Shown here in pieces: positions 8,699 through 17,287 of a stretch of DNA of 64,000 nucleotides. The stretch comes from Pyxidicoccus fallax (GTDB lineage: Bacteria; Myxococcota; Myxococcia; Myxococcales; Myxococcaceae): NCBI RefSeq assembly GCF_012933655.1, contig NZ_JABBJJ010000011.1, positions 1 through 64,000 on the forward strand, given 5' to 3'. The notes beneath the pieces were generated by a model. The model was not told where the DNA came from, made no database searches, and was given only the letters and a program-made list of their open reading frames with translations. A program made the translations under genes and the position numbers. Position 1 is the stretch's first letter; every line of letters begins with the position of its first letter.

Positions 8699-9934
8699 GT
8701 GCAGAAGATTGGCTACCTGATTCCCGAGTTCCCCGGTCAGACACACATCTTCTTCTGGCGCGAGCTGCAGGCGCTGCCGGGGAAGGGCGTCGCGCCGGAG
8801 CTGGTGTCCACCCGCCCGCCGCCCGCGCGCATCATCAGTCACAGCTGGGCGAAGGAAGCCATGTCGCGCACCGAGTACCTCGCGCCCCCGGGCGCGAAGG
8901 GCGCGTTCGGGCTGGCCCGCGCCGCGGCCGAGGTGGCCCGCGCCATGCCCACGGGCTGGGCCCGGTGCCTCGCGTCCATCGCCCGCGCCGAGGGGCTCGA
9001 CGCCAAGGGGCGCGCGCAGCTCCTCGCCTTCGCCGTCATGGGCGGGCGGCTCGCGGCGCTGGCCCGTGAGCGCGGCTGGAAGCACGTGCATGTGCACTCG
9101 TGCGCCAACGCCGCGCACGTGGCGCTCTTCGCCAACCTCTTGACGGGCCTGCCCTACAGCCTGACGCTGCACGGCCCCCTGGAGGACTACGGCCCCAACC
9201 AGAAGGAGAAGTGGCGCCACGCGAAGTTCGCCTTCGTCATCACCAAGAAGCTCCTCGACGAGGTGAACCACGAGCTGGCCGGCGCCCTCCCGAAGGACAT
9301 CGAGCTGGCGCCCATGGGCGTGGAGCTCCACAAGTTCAACCGCTCCGTGCCGTACTCGGCGTGGACGGGCGAAGGCCCGCTGCGCATCTTCTCGTGCGGC
9401 CGTCTCAACCCCTGCAAGGGCCACGCGGACCTCATCGACGCGGTGGGCCTCTTGCGCGCGAAGGGCATCGACGCGCGGCTGGCCATCGCCGGCGAGGACG
9501 AGGCGGGCGGCACCACGTACCGCAAGGTGCTGGAGGCGAAGCTGGCGGAGACGAAGCTCGGCGACGCGGTGACGCTGCTGGGCGCGGTGAGCGAGGACAA
9601 GGTGCGCGGTGAAATCGAGCGCGCGCACATCTTCTCGCTGGCCAGCCTCCAGGAGCCGCTGGGCGTGGCCATCATGGAGGCCATGGCCATGCGCGTGCCC
9701 GTGGTGGTGACGGGCGCGGGCGGCGTGCCGGAGTTGGTGGATGACGGCGTGGACGGCATCCTCGTGCCCCCGCAGAACCCCCAGGTCCTGGCGCAGAAGC
9801 TGGAGACCGTGGCACGCGACCCGAAGGAGGCCCACCGGCTGGGCGAGGCGGGCCGCCGCAAGGTGGAGACGCAATTCAGCAGCGAGCGCAGCGCGGAGAT
9901 GCTCGCGCGGATGCTCCAGCGCGCCGCGCTGTGA
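8699..9934 (+). CDS. GT4 glycosyltransferase of the exopolysaccharide locus
   Basis: The 411-residue GT-B enzyme of the GT4/WcaL type opens with IGYLIPEFPGQTHIFFWREL. The sugar-nucleotide binding half shows IFSCGRLNPCKGHADLIDAV, then SLASLQEPLGVAIMEAMAM and VPVVVTGAGGVPELV (the E-x7-E signature region). It would add a sugar to the lipid-linked EPS repeat unit on the cytoplasmic face. The start is GTG 8699 (MQKIGYLIPEF). Gene order (GT, regulator, Wzy, GT) resembles epsE, epsG, wzy, epsH of M. xanthus as I recall it, so this is likely the epsE counterpart. Sugar specificity cannot be read. Confidence 0.85.
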   Translation: MQKIGYLIPEFPGQTHIFFWRELQALPGKGVAPELVSTRPPPARIISHSWAKEAMSRTEYLAPPGAKGAFGLARAAAEVARAMPTGWARCLASIARAEGLDAKGRAQLLAFAVMGGRLAALARERGWKHVHVHSCANAAHVALFANLLTGLPYSLTLHGPLEDYGPNQKEKWRHAKFAFVITKKLLDEVNHELAGALPKDIELAPMGVELHKFNRSVPYSAWTGEGPLRIFSCGRLNPCKGHADLIDAVGLLRAKGIDARLAIAGEDEAGGTTYRKVLEAKLAETKLGDAVTLLGAVSEDKVRGEIERAHIFSLASLQEPLGVAIMEAMAMRVPVVVTGAGGVPELVDDGVDGILVPPQNPQVLAQKLETVARDPKEAHRLGEAGRRKVETQFSSERSAEMLARMLQRAAL

Positions 9935-9970
9935 GGGTACCCCTCGCTCCACGTGCGGGCAGGCCGGGAG

Positions 9971-9995
9971 CGCGGCCCCGAGCTGGAGGGCCGCG
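9971..9995 (+). terminator. hairpin after the glycosyltransferase gene
   Basis: CGCGGCCC (9971-9978) pairs with GGGCCGCG (9988-9995) across a 9-nt loop, 37 bp after the stop. There is no T-tract. Two more small hairpins follow before the next gene (10046-10059 and 10061-10076). Confidence 0.45.
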
Positions 9996-10132
9996 TACAC
10001 CCACGCCATGATTCCAGGCTCGGTGCGTGCGCTCCTCGCCGTCCCGTCCGCTTTCGGACCGGGAGCCTCGGCTCCCGTTGCCGCGCGGATGGAGACTGAT
10101 TACCGCGAGGGTTCACGGCGAGAAGGGAGACC

Positions 10133-11704
10133 GTGCCGGTGGAAGGCGCCCAGCAGCTCACCTCGAGTCCGTCCGCTCAGTCCGAGCCGCTCACCGCGAG
10201 CGTGCTCCTGGTGGACGACCACTCGTCGAACCTGCTCGCCCTGGAAGCCATCCTGGAGCCGCTCGGCCAGCGGCTCGTGAAGGCCTCGACCGGCCCGGAG
10301 GCGCTGCGCTGGCTGCTGCTGGAGGACTTCGCCCTCATCCTCCTCGACGTGCAGATGCCGGGCATGGACGGCTTCGAGACGGCGCGCCTCATCCGCCAGC
10401 GGCAGCGCACCCGCTACACGCCCATCATCTTCCTCACCGCGCACAGCCGCGACGAAGCCCACCTGGTGCACGGCTACGCGGCAGGCGCGGCGGACTACGT
10501 GGTGAAGCCCTTCCACCCGGACGTGCTGCGCTGGAAGGTGGAGGCCTTCATCGAGCTGTACCGCCAGCAGCAGCACCTGCGCCGGCAGGAGGCCCTGCTG
10601 CGCGAGCGCGAGCGGCTCATCCTGGAGCGGCAGAGCGAGCTGCGCTTCCGCCGGCTGGTGGACTCCATGCCGCAGCTCGTCTGGGCGCTGCTGGAGGACG
10701 GCACCGTCAGCTACACCAACCGGGGCTGGCTGGAGTACACGGGGCTGACGCCCGAGCAGGCCCGGCGCGAGGAGGAGAACCGGCGCTTCATCCACCCCGA
10801 GGACCTGCCGCGCGTGTGGTCCGCCTGGGAGGCCTCGCTGCGCACCGGGCAGCCGCTGGAGCAGGAGTACCGGCTGTACCGCGCGCGCGACGGGGCGTTC
10901 CGCTGGTTCCTGGGCCGCACGCTGCCGGAGCGGGACGAGGACGGCCGGCTCGTGGGGTGGATTTCCACGGCGACGGACATCGACGACGCACGCAAGGCGG
11001 TGGAGGTGCTGCGGGCGGCCAACGAGGCCAAGGACATGTTCCTCACCATGGCGGCGCACGAGCTGCGCACGCCGCTGCAGGCCACGCGCAGCTATGCGCA
11101 CCTGGCGCGGGTGAAGGCCGGCCCGGACGTAGCGCCGGAGGTGGACCGGGCGCTGAAGGGCATCGACCGCGGGGTGAATCGGATGGCGAGCCTCGTGGGG
11201 AACCTCCTCGACATGGGGCAACTCCAGCGCGGAGGGCTCGTCCTGAAGTGGGTGGACGTGGATCTGGGCGCGCTGCTGCGCGAGGTGGTGGAGCACTTCC
11301 AGCCGCTGCCCGAGGGGCACCGCGTCGAGCTGGACGCGCCGGAGGGGCTGGTGATTCGCGCGGACCGCGAGCGGCTGGAGCAGGTGTTCACGAACCTGGT
11401 CTCCAATGCCCTGCGCTACTCGCCGGAGGGCGGGCGGCTGCGGCTCATCGCGCGCGAGGAGCCCGGCCAGGTGCACGTGCAGGTGAGGGACGGGGGCATG
11501 GGGATTCCACCGGGTCAGCTCGAGCACATCTTCGAGAGCTTCGGCCGCGCGCACGGCATCTCGTACGGCGGGCTGGGGCTGGGGCTGGCCATCTCGCGCG
11601 GCATCGTCGAGCGCCATGGCGGGCGCATCTGGGCCGAGTCCGTCGGGCTCCCGGGCGAGGGGAGCACCTTCCACGTCGTGCTGCCACGACGCGGGGAGGA
11701 CTGA
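10133..11704 (+). CDS. REC-PAS-histidine kinase (hybrid sensor kinase)
   Basis: The 523-residue soluble kinase has an N-terminal receiver domain at about 22-140 ([10 protein letters not shown]; phosphoacceptor Asp72 in [16 protein letters not shown]; Lys in YVVKPF), a short coiled coil, and a PAS/PAC domain at about 165-290. A HisKA domain follows with His309 ([11 protein letters not shown]), then a HATPase_c domain ([39 protein letters not shown]). It has no membrane segment. GTG 10133 is preceded by GGGAG at good spacing. It sits between the GT4 gene and the convergent wzy, a position equivalent to a sensor kinase gene in the M. xanthus eps locus. It probably tunes EPS output; the partner response regulator is not adjacent. 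Confidence 0.88.
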   Translation: MPVEGAQQLTSSPSAQSEPLTASVLLVDDHSSNLLALEAILEPLGQRLVKASTGPEALRWLLLEDFALILLDVQMPGMDGFETARLIRQRQRTRYTPIIFLTAHSRDEAHLVHGYAAGAADYVVKPFHPDVLRWKVEAFIELYRQQQHLRRQEALLRERERLILERQSELRFRRLVDSMPQLVWALLEDGTVSYTNRGWLEYTGLTPEQARREEENRRFIHPEDLPRVWSAWEASLRTGQPLEQEYRLYRARDGAFRWFLGRTLPERDEDGRLVGWISTATDIDDARKAVEVLRAANEAKDMFLTMAAHELRTPLQATRSYAHLARVKAGPDVAPEVDRALKGIDRGVNRMASLVGNLLDMGQLQRGGLVLKWVDVDLGALLREVVEHFQPLPEGHRVELDAPEGLVIRADRERLEQVFTNLVSNALRYSPEGGRLRLIAREEPGQVHVQVRDGGMGIPPGQLEHIFESFGRAHGISYGGLGLGLAISRGIVERHGGRIWAESVGLPGEGSTFHVVLPRRGED

Positions 11705-11721
11705 GGCGGGCGCTTCTTCGC

Positions 11722-11756
11722 CACGGAGCCAGGTGCGAGGCGTGCGACGCTCCGTG
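11722..11756. terminator. weak hairpin between convergent kinase and wzy genes
   Basis: CACGGAG (11722-11728) pairs with CTCCGTG (11750-11756) over a 21-nt loop in the 100-bp convergent gap. There is no T-run. Confidence 0.35.
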
Positions 11757-11804
11757 ACGTCGCCAGACTCGCGCTCAATCCTGGGCCCTGGCGGAAGCGC
11801 AGCG

Positions 11805-13463
11805 TCAGCCCGTGGCGCTCCCGTCGCGGAGCGCCGCGGGAGGCGGGGCCTCCTGCGAGCCGGGCGTGGTGCCTCCGCCTCCCACCGCCACGGCCGGAGT
11901 CGGGGGCTCGCCCGGGTTCGAGTAGACGATGGCGCCCGGAGGCGGCTCCGGCGCGCGCGCGGGGGGAGGAATGAGCGCGCTGTTCGGAATGGGCCACGCG
12001 CCGGTGGTCGTCGCCAGCTTGCCCGCCATGGCCACGCACATCGCCACCAGGAACGTGCAGATGTACGAGATGATGCCCATGTCTCCGAACACCTGATTCA
12101 CGTACGACGCCAGCACGCCGACGATGACGAGGGCGGCGGAGCGGTACTCGGAGACGGTGGAGCGGTGGTACGCGCGCACCGCGAAGTACACGGTGCCCGC
12201 GATGTACATCCACACGCCCGTGTAGCCAATCAGCCCGCCGAAGGCGAGCAGCCCCAAGAGCGAGTTGTGCGGGTGGAAGCGGTACGTGGGGAAGACGAAC
12301 GAGATGTCCGGCAGGGGATAGGGTTCGAGGAACTCGTGCCCGTAGCCCGTCCCCAGGATGGGGAACTGGTCCCACGTGGCAATCATGTTGAGGTTCTCGA
12401 GGTCCCGGTAGTCCAGGTTGCCCTCGCCGCCCTGGCCGTCAATCAGCGAGCGGATGGTCTCCGCCGGCCCCCAGACGCCGCCCGAGCGGTTCCAGCCGAT
12501 GGCGAGGTAGACCACGATGATGGGGACGAAGAACGGAAGCACGCGCGTGATGAAGCGCTTGAGCGGCGTCCACGGGTTGATGAGGTACGCGGCCATCAGA
12601 CAGCCGCCGAGGCTGACGTAGGCCAGCCGCCGGTCGTTGAAGATCATGCCCGGGACGATGAAGGCCAGCACGCCGAGCCCTCTCAGGACATGGGCCAGCT
12701 TCGGCTTCTCGATGAAGCGCGTCAGCACCACGAGGACGCAGAAGATGAACGTCATCGAGTCCGAGTGGGACGTGGTGTACTCGACCTCGATGCCCATGGC
12801 GGGCACGACGACGAGCGCGAAGTAGCTGCCCACCAGCGCCTTGGTGATGCCGGCGGCGATGACGATTTTCGAGAGGATGGGCCAGTCCTCGGGCCCTCGC
12901 AGCGCGTAGTGGTACATCGCCACGATGAACGGCAGCACCGCGCCCTGGTGCCACTGCCAGAGCGAGTTCTTGAAGTCTCCGCCACGGGCGAGGCCACGGA
13001 ACTCCATGGCCAGGATGGAGATGAGCGTCAGCGCCGTCATGATGGCGAGCGGACGCGGCATGGGCGGCAGGTTCGGCTCCAGCGGGGACTTCGTCACCCG
13101 CCGGTACACGGCCAGGCCCAGGAACCAGAAGATGAGCCCGTCGATGAGCGGGAAGCGCAGCACCGGAATCTTGGTGAGCGCGTTGAGCTGGGTGAACAGC
13201 AGATCACCGATGGGCGCCAGGGGCGACGGCCAGAAGCCGGACTGGGGGCGGTCCGGCCCGTAGTCCACCGCCAGCACCAGGTAGGTGAGGACGAGGACCG
13301 GGTAGCGGATGGGCACGCTGTGGACGACCCACACCACCCCGATGCCGAGGATGGGGGCCAGGCCCACCACGGGGTGGATGACCGAGCCTCCCACGGCGGC
13401 CACCGCCAGGAAGCCCAGGAGGGCGGCGAAGCGCAGGTAGGAGGGACGATAAGGGGCGTACAT
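11805..13463 (-). CDS. wzy: Wzy-type O-antigen/EPS polymerase
   Basis: The 552-residue inner-membrane protein has roughly a dozen hydrophobic segments and a large loop near residues 330-410 (NRSGGVWGPAETIRSLIDGQ, then NLDYRDLENLNMIATWDQFP and GTGYGHEF). HPHNSLLGLLAFGGLIGYTG follows, the H-N-x-L-x-x-L pattern of the Wzy_C/O-antigen ligase superfamily. A Pro/Gly-rich cytosolic tail of about 80 residues ends the protein. It would polymerise repeat units in the periplasm in the Wzx/Wzy pathway. ATG 13463 was selected because upstream translation is shadow sequence. It is divergent from a glycosyltransferase gene with only 57 bp between starts, like wzy and epsH in M. xanthus. Confidence 0.85.
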   Translation of the reverse strand: MYAPYRPSYLRFAALLGFLAVAAVGGSVIHPVVGLAPILGIGVVWVVHSVPIRYPVLVLTYLVLAVDYGPDRPQSGFWPSPLAPIGDLLFTQLNALTKIPVLRFPLIDGLIFWFLGLAVYRRVTKSPLEPNLPPMPRPLAIMTALTLISILAMEFRGLARGGDFKNSLWQWHQGAVLPFIVAMYHYALRGPEDWPILSKIVIAAGITKALVGSYFALVVVPAMGIEVEYTTSHSDSMTFIFCVLVVLTRFIEKPKLAHVLRGLGVLAFIVPGMIFNDRRLAYVSLGGCLMAAYLINPWTPLKRFITRVLPFFVPIIVVYLAIGWNRSGGVWGPAETIRSLIDGQGGEGNLDYRDLENLNMIATWDQFPILGTGYGHEFLEPYPLPDISFVFPTYRFHPHNSLLGLLAFGGLIGYTGVWMYIAGTVYFAVRAYHRSTVSEYRSAALVIVGVLASYVNQVFGDMGIISYICTFLVAMCVAMAGKLATTTGAWPIPNSALIPPPARAPEPPPGAIVYSNPGEPPTPAVAVGGGGTTPGSQEAPPPAALRDGSATG

Positions 13464-13520
13464 CGTGACGCGGGGGAGGCTACATCCGGAGGCCCGGTTG
13501 GGATAGATGATGCGCCACGT
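13464..13520. promoter_or_regulatory. 57-bp divergent intergenic region
   Basis: The wzy and glycosyltransferase genes start back to back with 57 bp between them. No clear Shine-Dalgarno precedes ATG 13521 and no consensus -10/-35 is obvious. Any promoters must overlap or be leaderless. Confidence 0.3.
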
Positions 13521-14828
13521 ATGCCTGCCTCCCGTCCTCGTGTCCTCCTGATTGCCGAGCTGTGCAACCCCGATTGGGTGAGCGTCCCGCTGGAAGGCTG
13601 GTCGCTCTACCGCGCGCTGACCGAGGTGGCGGACGTGCACCTGGTCACCCACGTGCGCAACCGGGAGAACATCCTCAAGCAGGGCGTGCAGGAGGGCTCC
13701 CAGTTCACCGCGCTGGACTCCTCGCCCGTGGAGAAGCCGCTCGACAAGGTGGGCCAGCTCTTGCGCGGCAGCACCGGCGTGGGCTGGACGACGGCCACCG
13801 CGCTGAGCGCGCTGCCGTACTACTACTTCGAGGAGGTGCTCTGGCAGCGCTTCGGGGCCCGCATCCAGGCGCGTGAGTTCGACCTGGTGCACCGCTACAC
13901 GCCCATCAGCCCCACCACGCCCAGCACGCTGGGGCCCCGCTGCAAGGCGGCCGGAGTGCCCTTCCTCCTGGGCCCGCTCAACGGGGGCCTGCCGTGGCCC
14001 AAGGGCTTCGGCGGCGCCCGGCGCCGGGAGAAGGAGTGGCTGAGCTACATCCGCGAGGCGTACAAGCTGATGCCCTTCTACAAGTCCACGCGCGACAACG
14101 CGTCCGCCATCCTCACCGGCTCGCGGGCGACGCGCGGGCAGATTTCGGACCGGTGGCAGTCGAAGACGGTCTACATCCCGGAGAACGCCATCGACCCGAA
14201 GCGCTTCGGCTCGGCGAAGTCGGAAGGGCCGGTGGAGCTGCCGCTGCGGGTGGCCTTCGTGGGGCGCTTCGTGCCGTACAAGGGCATGGCCATGCTGATG
14301 GACGCCGCCGCGCCGCTCATCCGCGAGGGCAAGGTGGTGCTGGAGTACATCGGCGACGGGCAGGAGATGCCCAACCTCAAGGCACAGGCGGCGCGCGAGG
14401 GCATCGAGTCCGGGGTGACGTTCGCCGGCTGGGTGAAGCACCAGGAGCTGCAGGGCCGGCTGGCGAAGAACCACGTCTTCGGCTTCCCGAGCGTGCGCGA
14501 GTTCGGCGGCGCGGTGGTGTGCGAGGCAATGGCGCTGGGGCTGGTGCCCATTGTCATGGACTACGGCGGGCCGGGTGAAATCGTGAGCCCGGCCACGGGC
14601 TTCGCCATTCCCATGGGCACGCCGGAGGAAATCGTGCTGCGCGTGCGCGAGGTGCTGGCGAAGCTGGCCGCGGACCCGTCCGTCATCCGCCCCATGGGCG
14701 AGCGCGCCCGCGAGCGCGTCTTCAAGTACTTCACCTGGAAGGCCAAGGCGGAGCAGGTGCTGGAGGTGTACCGCTGGCTGCTCGGCGAGCGCGGCCAGCC
14801 CGACTGGGGCATGCCGCTGGCGGACTGA
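13521..14828 (+). CDS. GT4 glycosyltransferase of the exopolysaccharide locus
   Basis: The 435-residue GT-B enzyme opens with PRVLLIAELCNPDWVSVPLEG and has LLGPLNGGLPWPKGF in the acceptor half. The donor half has LPLRVAFVGRFVPYKGMAML, GDGQEMPNLKAQA and FPSVREFGGAVVCEAMALGL, then VMDYGGPGEIV, all standard GT4 elements. It would transfer a sugar to the undecaprenyl-linked EPS unit. It lies divergent from wzy and convergent with the VWA gene. By position it is the likely epsH counterpart. Confident as a GT4; substrate unknown. Confidence 0.86.
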   Translation: MPASRPRVLLIAELCNPDWVSVPLEGWSLYRALTEVADVHLVTHVRNRENILKQGVQEGSQFTALDSSPVEKPLDKVGQLLRGSTGVGWTTATALSALPYYYFEEVLWQRFGARIQAREFDLVHRYTPISPTTPSTLGPRCKAAGVPFLLGPLNGGLPWPKGFGGARRREKEWLSYIREAYKLMPFYKSTRDNASAILTGSRATRGQISDRWQSKTVYIPENAIDPKRFGSAKSEGPVELPLRVAFVGRFVPYKGMAMLMDAAAPLIREGKVVLEYIGDGQEMPNLKAQAAREGIESGVTFAGWVKHQELQGRLAKNHVFGFPSVREFGGAVVCEAMALGLVPIVMDYGGPGEIVSPATGFAIPMGTPEEIVLRVREVLAKLAADPSVIRPMGERARERVFKYFTWKAKAEQVLEVYRWLLGERGQPDWGMPLAD

Positions 14829-14838
14829 AGCAGCCCTG

Positions 14839-14871
14839 GCCCGGGGGGCGTGGCTTCTCACGTCCCCGGGC
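14839..14871. terminator. bidirectional hairpin terminator
   Basis: GCCCGGGG (14839-14846) pairs with CCCCGGGC (14864-14871) over a 17-nt loop, between convergent stops at 14828 and 14883. There is no T-tract. Confidence 0.5.
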
Positions 14872-14882
14872 TGCCCACGGTG

Positions 14883-17111
14883 TCATGGCACCGTGGGCAC
14901 GCGGTCGAAGTCCATGGAGCTGACGGGCGCGAAGCGCTCGAAGCGGTCCTCGCGCCGGTCCAGGGACTGGGCCCTGCGGATGAGGGCGCCCAGCTCCATC
15001 ACATCCGAGCGGCCCTTCAGCGGCTGGCCCACCTCCTCCCAGAGGGACACCAGCGCGGCGTAGGAGAGCGGGCGCACCCAGTACGAGCCGCGCAGCTTCT
15101 CCGCGAACGCGGCCGCCACGTAGGACAGGCGCGTGGGCGGGGCGGCGCGGCCGTACGCGGGACGCAGCAGGCGCGACGGCAGCGGCTTCTCCAGCAGCCG
15201 CGAGTCACCGCCCTCCGGCGCCTTGTACCGGATGCGCAGCGTGCCCAGCGTGTCGCCGGGCTCGCGCAGCTTCACCTCGTACAGCGCGGTGACGGTGTGG
15301 CCCGCGCCCACCTCGCCCGCGTCCACGCGGTCGTCGGCGAACTGCTCCTTCGTGAGCATCCGGTTCTCGTAGCCAATCAGCCGGTAGCGGAGGACGGTCT
15401 CCGGGTCGAACTCCACCTGCAGCTTCACGTCCTTGGCCACCACCTGCAGCGTGCCGGTGAGATTGCGCACGAAGATGCGGTGCGCCTCCTCCAGCTTGTC
15501 CACGTACGCGTAGTTGCCCTCGCCCACGTGGGACAGCCGCTCCATGAGCACGTCGTTGTAGTTGCCCATGCCGAAGCCCACCGTGGACAGGGTGATGCCC
15601 TTCTTCGCCTGGTCCTTCACCCGGTCCCAGATGCCGTACGCGTGGGTGATGCCGTTGTTCGCCACGCCGTCGGAGCAGAGGATGACGCGGTTGATGCCGC
15701 CCTTGCGCAGGTGCTTCGCCGCGAGCCGGTACCCCAGCTCCAGTCCCGCCTGCGCGTTGGTGGAGCCCTCCGTCGTCAGCCCGTCGATGGCGTCCAGCAG
15801 CACGTCCTTGTCCTCGGCGCTCGTGGGCCCGAGCACCTGCCTCGCCTCGGAGCCGTACACGACGAGCGACACGCGGTCCCGCTCGTCCAGCTCGTCCACG
15901 AGGAGCCGCAGCGCCCGCTTCACCAGCCCCAGCCGGTTCTCCAGGTTCATGGAGCCGGACACGTCGATGACGAAGACGAGGTGGCTCGGCTTGCGCTCGT
16001 GGCGGCGCACCTCGCGCGCCTTCACGCCGATGTGCACCACCTGGTAGCCCTTGCGCGCCGGGGACGGGAAGCCCTCCACGTGCACGCTGAAGGGCGCGTC
16101 CTCGGCGGCCGTGTAGCCATAGTCGAAGCTGTTGACGAACTCCTCCACGCGGACGGCCTGCTCCTCCGGCAGGGCGCCGCGCTCCAGGTACGCGCGCGTC
16201 ATCGTGTACGCGGCCGTGTCCGTGTCCACGGAGAAGGTGGAGAAGCGCTCCTCCTCCGTCATCACCGTCGGGTTGACTCCGTAGCCCTGGAAGTACATGT
16301 CGAAGAAGGAGCGGCCCTTCGGAGGCGTGGTGCGCTCGGAGGCGCGGACGCGCGATGTCGGCAGGGGCTCGGGGATGGGCGGCGTGGAGGGGTTGATGCC
16401 GTAGGCCGGGGCATTCGTGGACAGGCCGTCCACCACGTAGCCGTTCTCGGGCGAGGTCGCGCCGTTGATGGACACGCCGTAGCTGTCGGGCTGGGCCGAG
16501 GGCGCCACCCCGGCGGGTGACTCGAAGGAGCGGGGCGTGCCGCCGGTGGACATACCGGCATGGCTCTGGGTCACCGTCGGACCCCGGGCCGCTGGCTGTG
16601 ACGGCGCCTGGGCCGCGGTGTCGCGGGACGCTCCACCCCTGCCGCCCGGACGGGCCACCGCGATGCGCTTGATGAACTCCTGGTCCACGTTGACGCCCCC
16701 CGTCGTGGAGCCCACGTCGATGGTGGGGGGCGTGCCGATGATTTCCACCACCTCGCCGACGGACTCTGGCAGGAGCTCCACGTTGACGCGGATGGTGCGG
16801 TTCAGGCGCAGCTGGATGTCCGCCCGCGCGTACGGCTTGAACTGCTCCTTCTCGAACCGCAGCGTGTAGATGCCCGGTGGGAGCTGGGGGAGGCGGTAGT
16901 TGCCCTGGGCATCGGTCACCACCGTCTGCTCGCCCTGGAGGTTGGGGGAGGTGGCGGTCACCACGACTTCGGGAACGGGCTGCCGGCTCTGGGCGTCGAT
17001 GACCGTGCCGATGATGACACTGGTACCGGTGCCGGCATCGGGCTGCGCCAGGGCCGGCGCGCCCATCCACAACAAGAGACCGCACAGCAGACCGCGAGCG
17101 CTGCGTTCCAT
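14883..17111 (-). CDS. chimeric protein: TonB-receptor-like N terminus fused to a YfbK-type VWA protein
   Basis: The 742-residue exported protein has a signal peptide ending near GAPALA. A carboxypeptidase-regulatory (SdrD_B-like) domain follows (IGTVIDAQSRQPVPEVVVTA, YRLPQLPPGIYTLRFE), then a short plug-like remnant (GVSINGATSPENGYVVDGLS) as in Oar-type TonB-dependent receptors. From about residue 280 it becomes a YfbK-like protein: FSTFSVDTDTAAYTMTRAYL, a VWA domain with MIDAS DVSGSMN near residue 380, and a DUF3520-like C-terminal part. No beta-barrel is present. ATG 17111 is preceded by GAGG; GTG 17120 is possible. It may be a cell-surface adhesion or assembly factor for EPS; that is inferred from location only. 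Confidence 0.8.
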   Translation of the reverse strand: MERSARGLLCGLLLWMGAPALAQPDAGTGTSVIIGTVIDAQSRQPVPEVVVTATSPNLQGEQTVVTDAQGNYRLPQLPPGIYTLRFEKEQFKPYARADIQLRLNRTIRVNVELLPESVGEVVEIIGTPPTIDVGSTTGGVNVDQEFIKRIAVARPGGRGGASRDTAAQAPSQPAARGPTVTQSHAGMSTGGTPRSFESPAGVAPSAQPDSYGVSINGATSPENGYVVDGLSTNAPAYGINPSTPPIPEPLPTSRVRASERTTPPKGRSFFDMYFQGYGVNPTVMTEEERFSTFSVDTDTAAYTMTRAYLERGALPEEQAVRVEEFVNSFDYGYTAAEDAPFSVHVEGFPSPARKGYQVVHIGVKAREVRRHERKPSHLVFVIDVSGSMNLENRLGLVKRALRLLVDELDERDRVSLVVYGSEARQVLGPTSAEDKDVLLDAIDGLTTEGSTNAQAGLELGYRLAAKHLRKGGINRVILCSDGVANNGITHAYGIWDRVKDQAKKGITLSTVGFGMGNYNDVLMERLSHVGEGNYAYVDKLEEAHRIFVRNLTGTLQVVAKDVKLQVEFDPETVLRYRLIGYENRMLTKEQFADDRVDAGEVGAGHTVTALYEVKLREPGDTLGTLRIRYKAPEGGDSRLLEKPLPSRLLRPAYGRAAPPTRLSYVAAAFAEKLRGSYWVRPLSYAALVSLWEEVGQPLKGRSDVMELGALIRRAQSLDRREDRFERFAPVSSMDFDRVPTVP

Positions 17112-17155
17112 CAGGGCCACCTCGGTGAGTCAGGAGGTGGCCATCATCCGGAAGC

Positions 17156-17183
17156 GAGCCTCCCCCATCCGCACGGGAGGCTC
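17156..17183 (-). terminator. hairpin downstream of epsU
   Basis: GAGCCTCCC (17156-17164) pairs perfectly with GGGAGGCTC (17175-17183) over 10 nt. It lies about 105 bp beyond the epsU stop and upstream of the VWA gene, so it could end the long leftward EPS operon. Confidence 0.5.
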
Positions 17184-17287
17184 CGCCCTTCATCATGGTT
17201 TCATCACGGGCCGGTATGCCGCCGGCCCCGCGAGCGTTCCCCGGCCCCGGCGCCCCGGAGCCTCGGCCCACGCCCGCCGCGGAAGCT

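Noticed and set aside
7415-10009. 864-codon open frame on the minus strand across the immunity and glycosyltransferase genes
   Set aside because: The translation is His/Arg/Ala-rich without domains. High third-position GC opens the opposite strand of real genes; the plus-strand genes have clear family motifs.
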